Counted from the stretch's first letter, positions 17,299 through 25,378 are shown. The stretch: 39,589 nt of DNA from Proteiniclasticum sp. (GCF_003514505.1 NZ_DOPX01000031.1:1-39589), one strand, 5' to 3'. The notes: generated by a model from the sequence alone, not told the origin. Program-made: numbers and translations.

Positions 17299-18903
17299 AT
17301 GAAACTGCTTATTAAGAACGGTAAAATATATCAGGAGCGTGATACCTTTACAGATGCGCTTTACATCGAAAATGGAGTGATTGCTGCGACTGGAAGAGAA
17401 GCCTTAAACCAAGAGCATGCTCTTAGACGTGAAGAAATCCTGGACGTTCAGGAAAAAACCGTAGTCCCAGGCTTCAATGATGCTCACTTGCACTTCTATC
17501 AAGCAGGTCTAGCCCTGGAGACCGTTCAGCTCCATGGCTCATCATCCATTGAGGAACTGATTATAAGAGGGAAATCTTATCTTCTTAGCAGGCCTGATTT
17601 TCAAGGCACTTTACGAGGCCGCGGGTTTCATCAGGACCTGTTCAAGGAAAAAAGGTTGCCGACAAAAAAAGATCTGGACCGGATCAGCACTGACTTTCCC
17701 ATTGTATTTACCAGAACCTGCTCCCATTTAGCGGTAGTGAACAGCAGAACTCTCTCGTTTCTTGAAGAAAAGAATCTTCTTCATCCAGTAGAGGGTGGGT
17801 CCATTATGCTTGGTCCGGACGGACAGCCCAATGGAATATTTCAAGAAAATGCTATTTCTTTATTGGAACACCTCTATGAAGAACCTACAGTGGAGAGTGT
17901 GCTGCGCACATTGAAAAATACAGCACGCATTGCCCACAGCTATGGTCTGACCTCCTTGCAGGTCAATGATATCTGGGGTGACAGCATAGAATCTGGGATC
18001 ATTGAAAAAGCTTATATGGAGTTTTCCAAAGAAAGAGCTTTGCGGATTTATCATCAGATTTACATAAAAAGTCCTGAAGATTTCAGCAGGCGAATCCATG
18101 ATGGGTTCAAAAAATCAGACTCTCCTTTCAACCGCTATGGAGCGCTTAAGCTTTTTGCAGATGGTTCTCTCGGTGCACGAACCGCATTTCTTCGTAAGCC
18201 CTACGAAGATGATCCGTCCACCCAAGGTATGATGACCTTACCAAAGGATCTTCTTCTGGAGTTTCTTCAGTTATGTGAGAAGAACAAGATACAGGCGGTG
18301 ATCCACGTCATAGGCGATGGTGCACTTGAAATGGTTCTCAGCTGTTTCGAAAAAACTACAGATCCTGGCAATCCGCTCAGACACGGTCTCATCCATGTGC
18401 AAATAACGGACCAGGCTCTTCTAAAGAAGATCCAATCCCTCCATCTCACTGTATATGCCCAGCCCATTTTCCTTCATAGTGATCATAGGACAGTGGCTCT
18501 TCGTGTAGGAAAGGATCTTGCAGATACTTCCTATGCCTTTGGCACCATGGAGAAACTGAATATCAGAGTCGCTTACAGCTCAGATGCGCCCATCGAAAGG
18601 TTCCATGTGATGGAAAATCTTTACTGTGCAGTCACACGGAAAGATCTGCAAGGCAATCCTCCGGAAGGATTCAACAAGAGCGAAGCTGTTGACCGCTCTC
18701 AAGCTTTGGACAACACTACAGTCTCAAGTGCCTATATGAGCTCTGAAGAAACAAAAAAAGGAAGACTGAAGGAAGGCTATGTCGCTGATCTTGTGGTACT
18801 TGAAGATCCATATTTCGATGTGCCTGATGATAAAATCAAGGATGTCCGAGTTTTCATGACCCTGGTGGATGGTGCTGTGGTCTATAAAAGAAAATCATGT
18901 TAA
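17299..18903 (+). CDS. YtcJ-like amidohydrolase
   Basis: This 534-aa metal-dependent hydrolase belongs to the amidohydrolase superfamily, YtcJ/ExoI-like group. Visible are the N-terminal beta-sandwich strand (KLLIKNGKIY), metal-binding HLH in GFNDAHLHF, FADGSLGART, IHVIGDGA, an HVQ strand, and SSDAPIERF with the catalytic Asp. It ends with the C-terminal ADLVVLEDPYFDVP strand typical of the family. Proteins of this type hydrolyse amide or imide bonds, but substrates are mostly unknown. It stands alone behind AAAAAGGAG and is divergent from the peptide-type transporter, which could supply its substrate; that link is only positional. Confidence 0.88.
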   Translation: MKLLIKNGKIYQERDTFTDALYIENGVIAATGREALNQEHALRREEILDVQEKTVVPGFNDAHLHFYQAGLALETVQLHGSSSIEELIIRGKSYLLSRPDFQGTLRGRGFHQDLFKEKRLPTKKDLDRISTDFPIVFTRTCSHLAVVNSRTLSFLEEKNLLHPVEGGSIMLGPDGQPNGIFQENAISLLEHLYEEPTVESVLRTLKNTARIAHSYGLTSLQVNDIWGDSIESGIIEKAYMEFSKERALRIYHQIYIKSPEDFSRRIHDGFKKSDSPFNRYGALKLFADGSLGARTAFLRKPYEDDPSTQGMMTLPKDLLLEFLQLCEKNKIQAVIHVIGDGALEMVLSCFEKTTDPGNPLRHGLIHVQITDQALLKKIQSLHLTVYAQPIFLHSDHRTVALRVGKDLADTSYAFGTMEKLNIRVAYSSDAPIERFHVMENLYCAVTRKDLQGNPPEGFNKSEAVDRSQALDNTTVSSAYMSSEETKKGRLKEGYVADLVVLEDPYFDVPDDKIKDVRVFMTLVDGAVVYKRKSC

Positions 18904-18940
18904 AAGAAGCAAGCATATTATATTGATATGCTTGCTTCTT
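18904..18940. terminator. Bidirectional terminator
   Basis: A perfect 15-bp stem AAGAAGCAAGCATAT / ATATGCTTGCTTCTT with a 7-nt loop lies between the amidohydrolase (plus) and the WYL regulator (minus). A/T flanks suit both directions. Confidence 0.88.
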
Positions 18941-18954
18941 TACTTAGTCAGTTT

Positions 18955-19935
18955 TTAATACTGTTTCAAAATATTCTGAAGAAATCCTATGAACTGTTCC
19001 TTCACTTCAACTGGAGATTGGATCTTCACCTTCTCCCCATACTGAGCAATCCATGAAAAAAACGTGCTGCTGATTTTCACCTGGCAGGACACCGCAAAAT
19101 GATCGGAATCAAGGGCCCTCAGTGAAATGCCGGCACCAAATCTGTCCAGTACCTGATTGACAAGTTCTTTGTGAAAAGTGAGTTCTACCCTTTCATCCTC
19201 TCCACCGAACATACTGAAGGTTTTTTTCGCATACTCCGCTACATCAAAACTCTGACCTTCGCAAAGAGCTTCTCGAGGCTCGTCAACAATTTCCACCTGA
19301 TTCATCCTGTCTACCCGATAGTGGACAAAATTATTATACTTCTCATAATAAGCAATGAGATAATAGTTCTCATCATCCCAAAGCAGAGAGTATGGACTGA
19401 TATAGTAAAAATTACCTTCTTTTCGGAAAGATTTCTCTTTCTCCATTGTATAGTCAAAATATTGGAATCGAACCTTTTTCTTCTGAGCGATGGCTTCATG
19501 AAGTGTATCCACACTGTAATAGATCTGCTCATTAATAGATTTAGGTCTATTTGCAACAAAAACCTGTCTCTGTAGTGACAACCCTTCATGCTTGCTAGCC
19601 AGTTTTTTCAGTTTTTCAATGAGTTCATTGCTCTTTTTTGTTGTTAGAAATCTCGCGCTTTGTATGGCATCCACCAGAAGCTTCAGTTCTGCAAGTTCAA
19701 AGTCTCTTGAACCCACGTAATACTTCGTATGTTTATCTTTCACCTTCTGAATATCAAGACCATAACTTACGAGTGTTTCGAGATCTGAATATATGGATTT
19801 CCTCTCAGAGGTTATGCCATACCGCTCCAGCTCAGTAATCAGATCCTGTACACCAAGACAGTGCTTTTCATCTGTTTCATCCAGCAGGATTTTCATTAAA
19901 TACAATATTTTAAGTTTCTGACTTCCCTGGCTCAT
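18955..19935 (-). CDS. WYL-domain transcriptional regulator
   Basis: This 326-aa DNA-binding protein has an N-terminal winged-helix (about 8-65, with LVSYGLDIQ after the recognition helix). A central WYL domain (about 135-225) includes the ISPYSLLWDDENYYLIAY strand pair and the HYRVDRM motif, followed by a WCX-like C-terminal domain. WYL proteins usually sense nucleotides or nucleic-acid damage signals, or regulate local genes; the target here is unknown. The ribosome binding site is weak, a G run just before the ATG. It is monocistronic and not tightly linked to the neighbouring operon. Confidence 0.9.
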   Translation of the reverse strand: MSQGSQKLKILYLMKILLDETDEKHCLGVQDLITELERYGITSERKSIYSDLETLVSYGLDIQKVKDKHTKYYVGSRDFELAELKLLVDAIQSARFLTTKKSNELIEKLKKLASKHEGLSLQRQVFVANRPKSINEQIYYSVDTLHEAIAQKKKVRFQYFDYTMEKEKSFRKEGNFYYISPYSLLWDDENYYLIAYYEKYNNFVHYRVDRMNQVEIVDEPREALCEGQSFDVAEYAKKTFSMFGGEDERVELTFHKELVNQVLDRFGAGISLRALDSDHFAVSCQVKISSTFFSWIAQYGEKVKIQSPVEVKEQFIGFLQNILKQY

Positions 19936-20045
19936 TTTGTCCCCCCGTCCTAAATAATATCCGTATCTTCTTATATTCTACCACTATTTCTCATATTTCT
20001 CACGGGTTCTGCCGGACTCCTGAAAATGAGTACCAGAGAAAAAAG

Positions 20046-20084
20046 AAAAAATGCTTTCCCGGACAATTCTGGAAAAGCATTTTT
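20046..20084 (-). terminator. Terminator of the zinc-ribbon / ABC / GTPase operon
   Basis: On the minus strand AAAAATGCTTTTCC pairs with GGGAAAGCATTTTT around a short loop, with one mismatch, followed by a T run. It lies 12 nt after the zinc-ribbon stop and ends the four-gene operon. Confidence 0.8.
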
Positions 20085-20095
20085 CAACCTTCATT

Positions 20096-20341
20096 TTAGT
20101 AGCCAATCCCTGCAGGCATGACATTGGCAGCATCGAAAGCATGACATGGTGTTACTCCATATACCATACCACAATGGGGACATTGGTCCTCAAAAGTTTC
20201 CATCTCAAATTCCCTCCCGCACTCCACACATGAAATCTGAAGCGGCATCGGAATCATCTGCTCAGCAAAGCCCATGAACCTCACCTTTGTTACAACCTCC
20301 GCTCCATTTGCAAATGAGCCATTACATCCATCATGCATCAT
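20096..20341 (-). CDS. Small zinc-ribbon protein, last gene of the Crp/Fnr-linked operon
   Basis: This 81-aa cytoplasmic protein of unknown function has a zinc-ribbon pair CVEC (38-41) and CPHC (54-57), plus further cysteines at 6 and 66. The segments around it (KVRFMGFAEQMIPMPL before, GMVYGVTPCHAFDAANVMPAG after) are not ordinary linker sequence. I have an unverified impression that similar short proteins occur in other Clostridia. Its ATG follows the ABC ATPase stop after 2 nt, and an AAGGAG site lies within the upstream gene, so it is firmly part of the operon. It may be a metal-binding or scaffold partner of the GTPase. A start one codon later is possible. Confidence 0.8.
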   Translation of the reverse strand: MMHDGCNGSFANGAEVVTKVRFMGFAEQMIPMPLQISCVECGREFEMETFEDQCPHCGMVYGVTPCHAFDAANVMPAGIGY

Positions 20342-20343
20342 TT

Positions 20344-21360
20344 CTATATCTCTCCTTCATTGTAAATATTTGTTAGTGTCTCACCATTTCTCAATCGGTT
20401 CCGCATCTCCTGTATCACCTGATCCATTTTATCCAGTTCAACCAGTAAACTCTTTTCTTCGTGGTCTGTCTCAATGATCTGATGGATCCCTCCATTCTTT
20501 ATGACGACCCTTTTATCTGCCATCAATGCAAGACTGGGGTCATGGGTTGCCATGAGAACAATCTTCTCTTCACTGACCAGAAGCTTCAGCGCTTTTTTTC
20601 TGTCAATCCCAGCATTTTCAATCTCATCAATGAGAACAATTGGAGATTTGCTCAATATCGCTGTATCCGCAATCATAAGTGCTCTGGACTGTCCTCCACT
20701 TAAGCCAGTAACGGGAGTGCTGAGCTGGAATTTCTCTCCTGCCAGTTCATTGGCAGCATTCAGTATTTTTAAGATCATCTCTTCCACATTCTCTACCATC
20801 CTGCTTTCAGCATGGAGAGTCAGAAATTCTTCCACCGTAAGGTCCATGACAAAATTCATATTCTGAGACAGCTGGGCCACTCTCTTGTTGCTGGTGCTGA
20901 AACGCTGAGATGGATCAAGAAGCTCTCCGTTGATCTGTACACTACGTCCTGTGGGCGTATCTTTGTTTGCTGCCCATTCAATATCTGCCAGCAATCTGCT
21001 TTTCCCTGAACCTGTGGGCCCAACAATGGAGACAATCTCGCTTTTTTCTATCGTTAACTTTTCAAAATTCTCCTTTTCGCCAAGCTTATTGAATCCAGGC
21101 AGAATGGTGATGCTGTTTACCTCATTTTCCTTCACACCTAAAAAAACACTCATCTGATCAATATATTGAGTAAGGTCTTCTATTAATTTGTCTGGACTCA
21201 TGGCCCATTCTTCCAGCTCAGCTTCAGGGATTCTCTCCAAGAATTCAGAAAATGAACTGTCTTCGAATCCTCTCACTGAAATCTTATTCAGTTCAAAATA
21301 GCTGGATGCAAACGGATACTTATATAGGAGATCTGATATGCGCATTTCTTCATATCTCAT
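20344..21360 (-). CDS. Soluble ABC ATPase with DUF1858/ScdA-like N-terminal module, no permease partner
   Basis: This is a 338-aa ABC ATPase without membrane segments. The first 70 residues (MRISDLLYKYPFASSYFE..., then an FSEFLERI helix) resemble the helical DUF1858/ScdA-N-type module, without its usual cysteines. The ABC domain has Walker A GPTGSGKS (114-121), signature LSGGQ (220-224), Walker B IVLIDE (241-246) and H-loop ATHD. The D-loop region reads IENAG instead of PTSALD, and no permease is encoded nearby, so it may work as a soluble mechano-ATPase rather than in transport. The ATG at 21360 lies 1 nt after the GTPase stop, with GAGGG 5 nt upstream; a longer frame from 21384 is less likely. 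Confidence 0.82.
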   Translation of the reverse strand: MRYEEMRISDLLYKYPFASSYFELNKISVRGFEDSSFSEFLERIPEAELEEWAMSPDKLIEDLTQYIDQMSVFLGVKENEVNSITILPGFNKLGEKENFEKLTIEKSEIVSIVGPTGSGKSRLLADIEWAANKDTPTGRSVQINGELLDPSQRFSTSNKRVAQLSQNMNFVMDLTVEEFLTLHAESRMVENVEEMILKILNAANELAGEKFQLSTPVTGLSGGQSRALMIADTAILSKSPIVLIDEIENAGIDRKKALKLLVSEEKIVLMATHDPSLALMADKRVVIKNGGIHQIIETDHEEKSLLVELDKMDQVIQEMRNRLRNGETLTNIYNEGEI

Positions 21361-21361
21361 T

Positions 21362-22066
21362 TTATCCCTCATTTTTATCACCAAATTTCATTTTCCGCAC
21401 ATTTCCAAGCTGGAATGCTTCTCCAATTCTAGTCTCACCAAGACAATAGGAGCAAAGTGCCGAGGGCATCGGATACCTCAGATTCATTCCTTTGACACTG
21501 GAAATATTTCTGTTTTCTTCATAAAGCAATGTGCTGAGCTCGAAAGCCCCTTGCCCAGTAAGGCCATTCACAAACATCGTCACTGCCTGAGGATTGACCG
21601 AATGTACTCTGGAGGCAAAAACTTCACGTTCTGCTTGAGAAACGATATCTCCTTTCGTGATGACAATAATATCAGCAAGTTTCAACATAGGACCGATTTT
21701 TTTCGGTGTATTGATTCCAGAAAGGTTGTCAATGACACAAATGGAAAGCACATCCTTGATATAGGGAGAGCAGCGGTTACAAAGTCCAGCGCTTTCCGTT
21801 ACGAGGACAGATAAGTTCTTTTCTACGCCCCATTTCACTGCTTCTTCTATATTGCTTACAAAATAATGATCTGGACATAAGGATCCAGACAAGCCTTTCA
21901 TCACAGGGATTTTGGCTTTTTCATATAAAGCGTCATCATCTGTATACAGGCAGTCAAATTTCACTACCCCAACCGGAAGCTCTCTTTTTTTCATCGCCTC
22001 CAGCGTTTTGATGATTACAGATGTTTTCCCTGATGAGGGTGGTCCTGAAAAAGTAATCAGATTCAT
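21362..22066 (-). CDS. HypB/CobW-like SIMIBI GTPase with two CxxC motifs
   Basis: This 234-aa P-loop GTPase has Walker A GPPSSGKT (8-15), a switch-like LVTESAGLC segment, and TKGD (137-140) for guanine specificity. Relatives such as HypB, UreG and CobW load metals into enzymes. It is cysteine-rich: C39, C64, CNRC (96-99), C110 and CSYC (205-208). The cysteine directly after the switch motif recalls HypB, and two CxxC pairs suggest a bound metal or Fe-S cluster, perhaps at a dimer interface. It overlaps the upstream binding-protein-like gene by 4 nt (ATGA). No hydrogenase or urease genes are present, so the client is unknown. Confidence 0.8.
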   Translation of the reverse strand: MNLITFSGPPSSGKTSVIIKTLEAMKKRELPVGVVKFDCLYTDDDALYEKAKIPVMKGLSGSLCPDHYFVSNIEEAVKWGVEKNLSVLVTESAGLCNRCSPYIKDVLSICVIDNLSGINTPKKIGPMLKLADIIVITKGDIVSQAEREVFASRVHSVNPQAVTMFVNGLTGQGAFELSTLLYEENRNISSVKGMNLRYPMPSALCSYCLGETRIGEAFQLGNVRKMKFGDKNEG

Positions 22067-23265
22067 TCTAGTTCACCTCTCATTGCTTTCTGAAAGATTT
22101 CTTCGCACTTTCTTATAAGAAGTGTCAGATCATATTTTTCAATAAACTCCCATCCGATCCATCGATATCTATTCTCTTCAGAAATACGATTATCCACTTC
22201 CGGATTCACACTTGGAAACCGCCCATTATGGGAAAGCAGTTCTCCTACTTCTTTCGAGAGAAGGTAATCCACAATGGATTGAAGTTCCTTTTTCCTCTCT
22301 TTTTTTGTAAGCAGAAAAATTGGACTGATGATGGCTCCATCCTCTGGCCAAACAGCCATCATGGGCCCTCCCTCTTTTACCATTTTTGTAAAGAAATAAG
22401 GCATTATGGTTACAGAGGGTCTTTCCATGAGTTTCATGTGGGATTTAACCATTTCAGCTGGGTGCATGCTCCTTTGCATATTCCTCCCCAACTGAGCAAT
22501 ACCTGCCTCCCCATGACTTTTATAGATATTCAGAAGAATTGCATTAAATAGATCAAAATCGCTCACAGGAAGACTGATACTGTTTTTAAATTCGTCTGAT
22601 AAGATATCGTCCCAGCTTCTGGGTACTTTCCTGTTCCCCAGCTCTTTTGTATTCACAAGAAAAACTGCTGGCACAACACCAATCATCGAATACTGCTTGC
22701 GGGGATCTTTCAGCCTGATGTCTTCCTGATCAAAGTCACTATGAAGACGGCTGAATGAGGTGAGATCTTCAAAGAAATTCTCTTCTCTGAATTTGCCAAA
22801 CCTGCTTTTATCAAAAAACATATCAAAACCAGCAGAGATAAATAGATCCGGAAGATCCTCTCCAGACTTCTTCTCTAGACTCTCTGAAAGCCATCCGATT
22901 CCCATAGAAGCAGCTTTCAGGTCATAGTCCAAATGGAATGGAAAATCCCGTTCACTCAGCCACTCCTCAAAATTTTCCAATAATGGGACACGTACTGGAC
23001 AAGGCAATACGCCAGCCATTTTTACTCTCATCCTATCGCCCTGCTCTTCTTTATCACGTTCACTCAGCATTTCCGTAAATGCATCCAGTGAGATGCCTTT
23101 TGTCTTTAATGCATCAGCGATTGTAATTACCTTTCCAAATAGTGCTCGTTGCTTCTCATCTTTCAGATTCGTGAAACCTAGCGAAAGAAGCAGTGAAAGT
23201 GCTCCTTCTATTTCTTCTGTTACAGTATATAGACTCATACGTTGATCAATGTATTTTTTAGACAT
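22063..23265 (-). CDS. Cytoplasmic solute-binding-like protein (PBP2 fold) with DUF1858-like N-terminus
   Basis: This 400-aa protein resembles periplasmic-binding proteins of the Fe(III)/thiamine/polyamine type. Evidence is the WDDILSDEFKNSISLP motif, SMIGVVPAVFLVNTKEL, AVWPEDGAIISPIFLLTKK and a C-terminal FLxSKE-like stretch. However, it has no signal peptide or lipobox. Instead it begins with a soluble helical module (about 12-70: LLLSLGFTNLKDEKQRALFGKVITIADALKTKGI) that matches the DUF1858-type pattern. It should therefore stay in the cytoplasm. It is the first gene of the operon, behind AGGAG and the Crp/Fnr-type promoter. The ligand is unknown; a metal-oxyanion or cofactor is a guess. 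Confidence 0.8.
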   Translation of the reverse strand: MSKKYIDQRMSLYTVTEEIEGALSLLLSLGFTNLKDEKQRALFGKVITIADALKTKGISLDAFTEMLSERDKEEQGDRMRVKMAGVLPCPVRVPLLENFEEWLSERDFPFHLDYDLKAASMGIGWLSESLEKKSGEDLPDLFISAGFDMFFDKSRFGKFREENFFEDLTSFSRLHSDFDQEDIRLKDPRKQYSMIGVVPAVFLVNTKELGNRKVPRSWDDILSDEFKNSISLPVSDFDLFNAILLNIYKSHGEAGIAQLGRNMQRSMHPAEMVKSHMKLMERPSVTIMPYFFTKMVKEGGPMMAVWPEDGAIISPIFLLTKKERKKELQSIVDYLLSKEVGELLSHNGRFPSVNPEVDNRISEENRYRWIGWEFIEKYDLTLLIRKCEEIFQKAMRGELE

Positions 23266-23303
23266 CTTTTCATTCTCCTACATTTTCTTCACACACAAGA
23301 GCA

Positions 23304-23346
23304 ATTGTACCATGGAGCTCCCCCTAATTCCGTAACATATGTTACG
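23304..23346 (-). promoter_or_regulatory. Crp/Fnr-type palindromic operator and -10 of the four-gene operon
   Basis: The perfect 16-bp palindrome CGTAACATATGTTACG lies at 23331-23346. On the minus strand a TACAAT -10 element lies at 23304-23309, giving a predicted start at 23297. The palindrome centre is then at -41.5, the position of class II Crp/Fnr activator sites. No -35 match is seen, as expected for an activated promoter. The half-site GTAAC differs from classic Crp (TGTGA) and Fnr (TTGAT). Confidence 0.75.
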
Positions 23347-23376
23347 TAAGATCATTCTTTCGAGGTGCTTCGAGAC

Positions 23377-23407
23377 AAAAAAGGAACCCTGACAAAATCA
23401 AGGTTCC
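23377..23407 (-). terminator. Terminator of the CofE-like / Crp-Fnr operon
   Basis: On the minus strand GGAACCTTGA pairs with TCAGGGTTCC around a 5-nt loop (one G-U pair), followed by a run of T. It separates the regulator gene from the operator of the downstream operon, showing that they are separate transcription units. Confidence 0.9.
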
Positions 23408-23417
23408 ACATTGTATC

Positions 23418-24119
23418 CTATTCCATTTCAGCAAGCTGGTCGCTGATATATATCTTATTCCTAGAAAAATCTATCAGCCTCTCTCGCTTCATATTCATCA
23501 GCTCTCTGGAGAGTGCAGGTCTTGTCACCTGAAGATACTCCGCAAGCTCTTCCCGGTTCATAGGTAGAATCAGGGGATTCTGCTTTTGAGCTTTCCATTC
23601 TATCTGAAACAGCCGAATCAGCTTTCGTCTCAGGGAGCGCATCGATAAAATCTCAAGTTTCTGGTTCAGTTTCAATGCTTTTCTTGATATGAGCTTCACC
23701 ATATTGATCTGAAAAACCGCTGATGCTCCTGATGATTCATTAAGATGTAGAAGCTGGGGTCTGGGAAGGATCAGTACTGACGAAGGTTCTTCAGCCATTA
23801 CGCTTGCCGTCCAGTGTTCTCCTGTGTATACTGCAACTTCTCCAAATATATCCCCGGGATTTAATACCGCCATCCTATGTCTTTCACCTGCAGCATTCTC
23901 TTTAAAGACCGATGCCATCCCTGTGAGTAGAACTCCTATGCCCGAAATCATCTCCCCTTCCCTTCCAATAAACTCACCTTTGTCAAAGGAAGCATAATAC
24001 CCTTGGACCGATGGGATAAACCGGATTACTTCACTTTCTGACATTCCTTGAAAAATCGGAAGCCTCATGAGAAAATCTGAAGAAATCTCACGATGGAGCT
24101 TGTTTTTGCTATTTGGCAT
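23418..24119 (-). CDS. Crp/Fnr family transcriptional regulator
   Basis: This 233-aa regulator has an N-terminal cyclic-nucleotide-binding-type beta barrel (about 20-125; FDKGEFIGREGEMISGIGVLLTG, GDIFGEVAVYTG), a dimerisation helix, and a C-terminal winged helix. The HTH reads MNREELAEYLQVTRPALSRELMNMKRE. No N-terminal cysteine cluster of the Fnr type is seen, so the signal may be a small effector or haem rather than an Fe-S cluster. The ATG at 24119 overlaps the CofE-like gene by 11 nt; its ribosome binding site is weak (AAGGA, about 13 nt away). A palindrome suited to this family lies just below its terminator, upstream of the next operon, its likely target. Confidence 0.92.
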   Translation of the reverse strand: MPNSKNKLHREISSDFLMRLPIFQGMSESEVIRFIPSVQGYYASFDKGEFIGREGEMISGIGVLLTGMASVFKENAAGERHRMAVLNPGDIFGEVAVYTGEHWTASVMAEEPSSVLILPRPQLLHLNESSGASAVFQINMVKLISRKALKLNQKLEILSMRSLRRKLIRLFQIEWKAQKQNPLILPMNREELAEYLQVTRPALSRELMNMKRERLIDFSRNKIYISDQLAEME

Positions 24120-25302
24120 AACTGTCAAAATATCCTTGGATGAGAATGATCGGTGTACCCTTATCTCCACTGCCAGAAGTCAGGTCGCTTAAAGACCCCA
24201 AGAGATCTGTAAGTCTTCTTGGTGTGGTTCCTTCGGCAGTCATATCTCCAGTGAGATCCTCACCTTTTTTCTCGATATAGTCTCTAATGGCATCTTCAAG
24301 CTCACGGCCTTTCAGATGGGAGAATTCATTATCCGCAATATATTTCAGCTTGATCTCATTGGGCTGACCTACAAGTCCTGAAGTATAAGCTGGAGAAACC
24401 ACCGGATCTGCCAGCTCCCATATGCCGCCAACAGGATCTTTAAACGCACCATCTCCATAAACCATCACTTCAATATTCTTCCCAGTTTTCTCCAGAAATT
24501 TATCATGAATCTGATCCACCACACTCTGGCAGTCTCTTGGAAAAAGCTTCAATGTTTCATCAGTTGCTTTATTGCTTCCAAGAAGTCCATAGTCTTCATT
24601 ATAACCGCTCCCATTTATTGATGTATTGAGGATTTCCGCAAGGCTGCAGATGGTCTGCGCGCCCGCTTTCTCCAAAAGACGACGGGTTCTCTTTCTTGTA
24701 TGTATATCACAGTGAAGCACATGCGGTGTGTAAGGCAGCACCGCTTTAGGATGATTTGCCAGTAAAACTTCCACTTCGCATCCTTCACTCAAAATGACAT
24801 TTTTGTAAAAATCAATATAGTCGATACCGGTAAATGGATGCTTTTCGTAGCCAAACAGTTCTCTGAATCTTTCTTCAGTCAGAACATCCTCATAAGGATC
24901 AATGTTTTTTTCATCCAGCTGATCAAATGTGACGAGTCCATTTCCCACCTCGTCAGAAGGATAGCTGAGCATAAGCACAATTTTCTTTGCGCCTCTGGCA
25001 ATTCCTTTCAGACACAGGGAAAAGCGGTTTCTGCTCAGTATTGGGAAAATCACCCCGATGGCGTCTGCATCTTTAAACTTCTCTTTTACGTCCGCTGCAA
25101 TGTCATCCACAGAGGCATAATTCCCCTGTGCTCTGGCAACTACTGCTTCTGTAACAGATACGATATCCCGGTCCTCCAACAAGATCCCTGAGCTTTCCAC
25201 TGCTTTTAGAACAGAATCTACCACAATCTCAGTGATATCATCCCCTTTTTTGATAATAGGTGCTCTAATACCACGTGAAGTAGTTCCAATGAGTCTTTCC
25301 AT
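24109..25302 (-). CDS. CofE-like (F420-0:gamma-glutamyl ligase family) protein
   Basis: This 397-aa protein belongs to the coenzyme F420-0:L-glutamate ligase (CofE) family in its N-terminal half: IGTTSRGIRAPIIKKGDDITEIVVDSV, EDRDIVSVTEAVVARAQGN, and later the VMVYGDGAFKDPVGGIWELADP motif. True CofE proteins are about 250 aa; this is the longer type found in anaerobes not known to make F420, and no other F420 genes are in the window. It may conjugate glutamate to another acceptor. The ATG at 25302 has GGAGGAAATATT before it; the open frame to 25371 adds sequence without support. The 11-nt overlap with the Crp/Fnr gene implies coupled translation and a functional link. Confidence 0.82.
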   Translation of the reverse strand: MERLIGTTSRGIRAPIIKKGDDITEIVVDSVLKAVESSGILLEDRDIVSVTEAVVARAQGNYASVDDIAADVKEKFKDADAIGVIFPILSRNRFSLCLKGIARGAKKIVLMLSYPSDEVGNGLVTFDQLDEKNIDPYEDVLTEERFRELFGYEKHPFTGIDYIDFYKNVILSEGCEVEVLLANHPKAVLPYTPHVLHCDIHTRKRTRRLLEKAGAQTICSLAEILNTSINGSGYNEDYGLLGSNKATDETLKLFPRDCQSVVDQIHDKFLEKTGKNIEVMVYGDGAFKDPVGGIWELADPVVSPAYTSGLVGQPNEIKLKYIADNEFSHLKGRELEDAIRDYIEKKGEDLTGDMTAEGTTPRRLTDLLGSLSDLTSGSGDKGTPIILIQGYFDSYAK

Positions 25303-25348
25303 AATATTTCCTCCATTTGTTCTCTTACTTTCAATTACTGTACAATCT

Positions 25349-25378
25349 ATTATACCTTTCTCGAACGACATATATCAA
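25349..25378 (-). promoter_or_regulatory. Promoter of the CofE-like / Crp-Fnr operon
   Basis: TTGATA and a perfect TATAAT are separated by 18 nt on the minus strand, with the start about 40 nt before the CofE-like ATG. It looks like an ordinary constitutive promoter. Confidence 0.7.
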
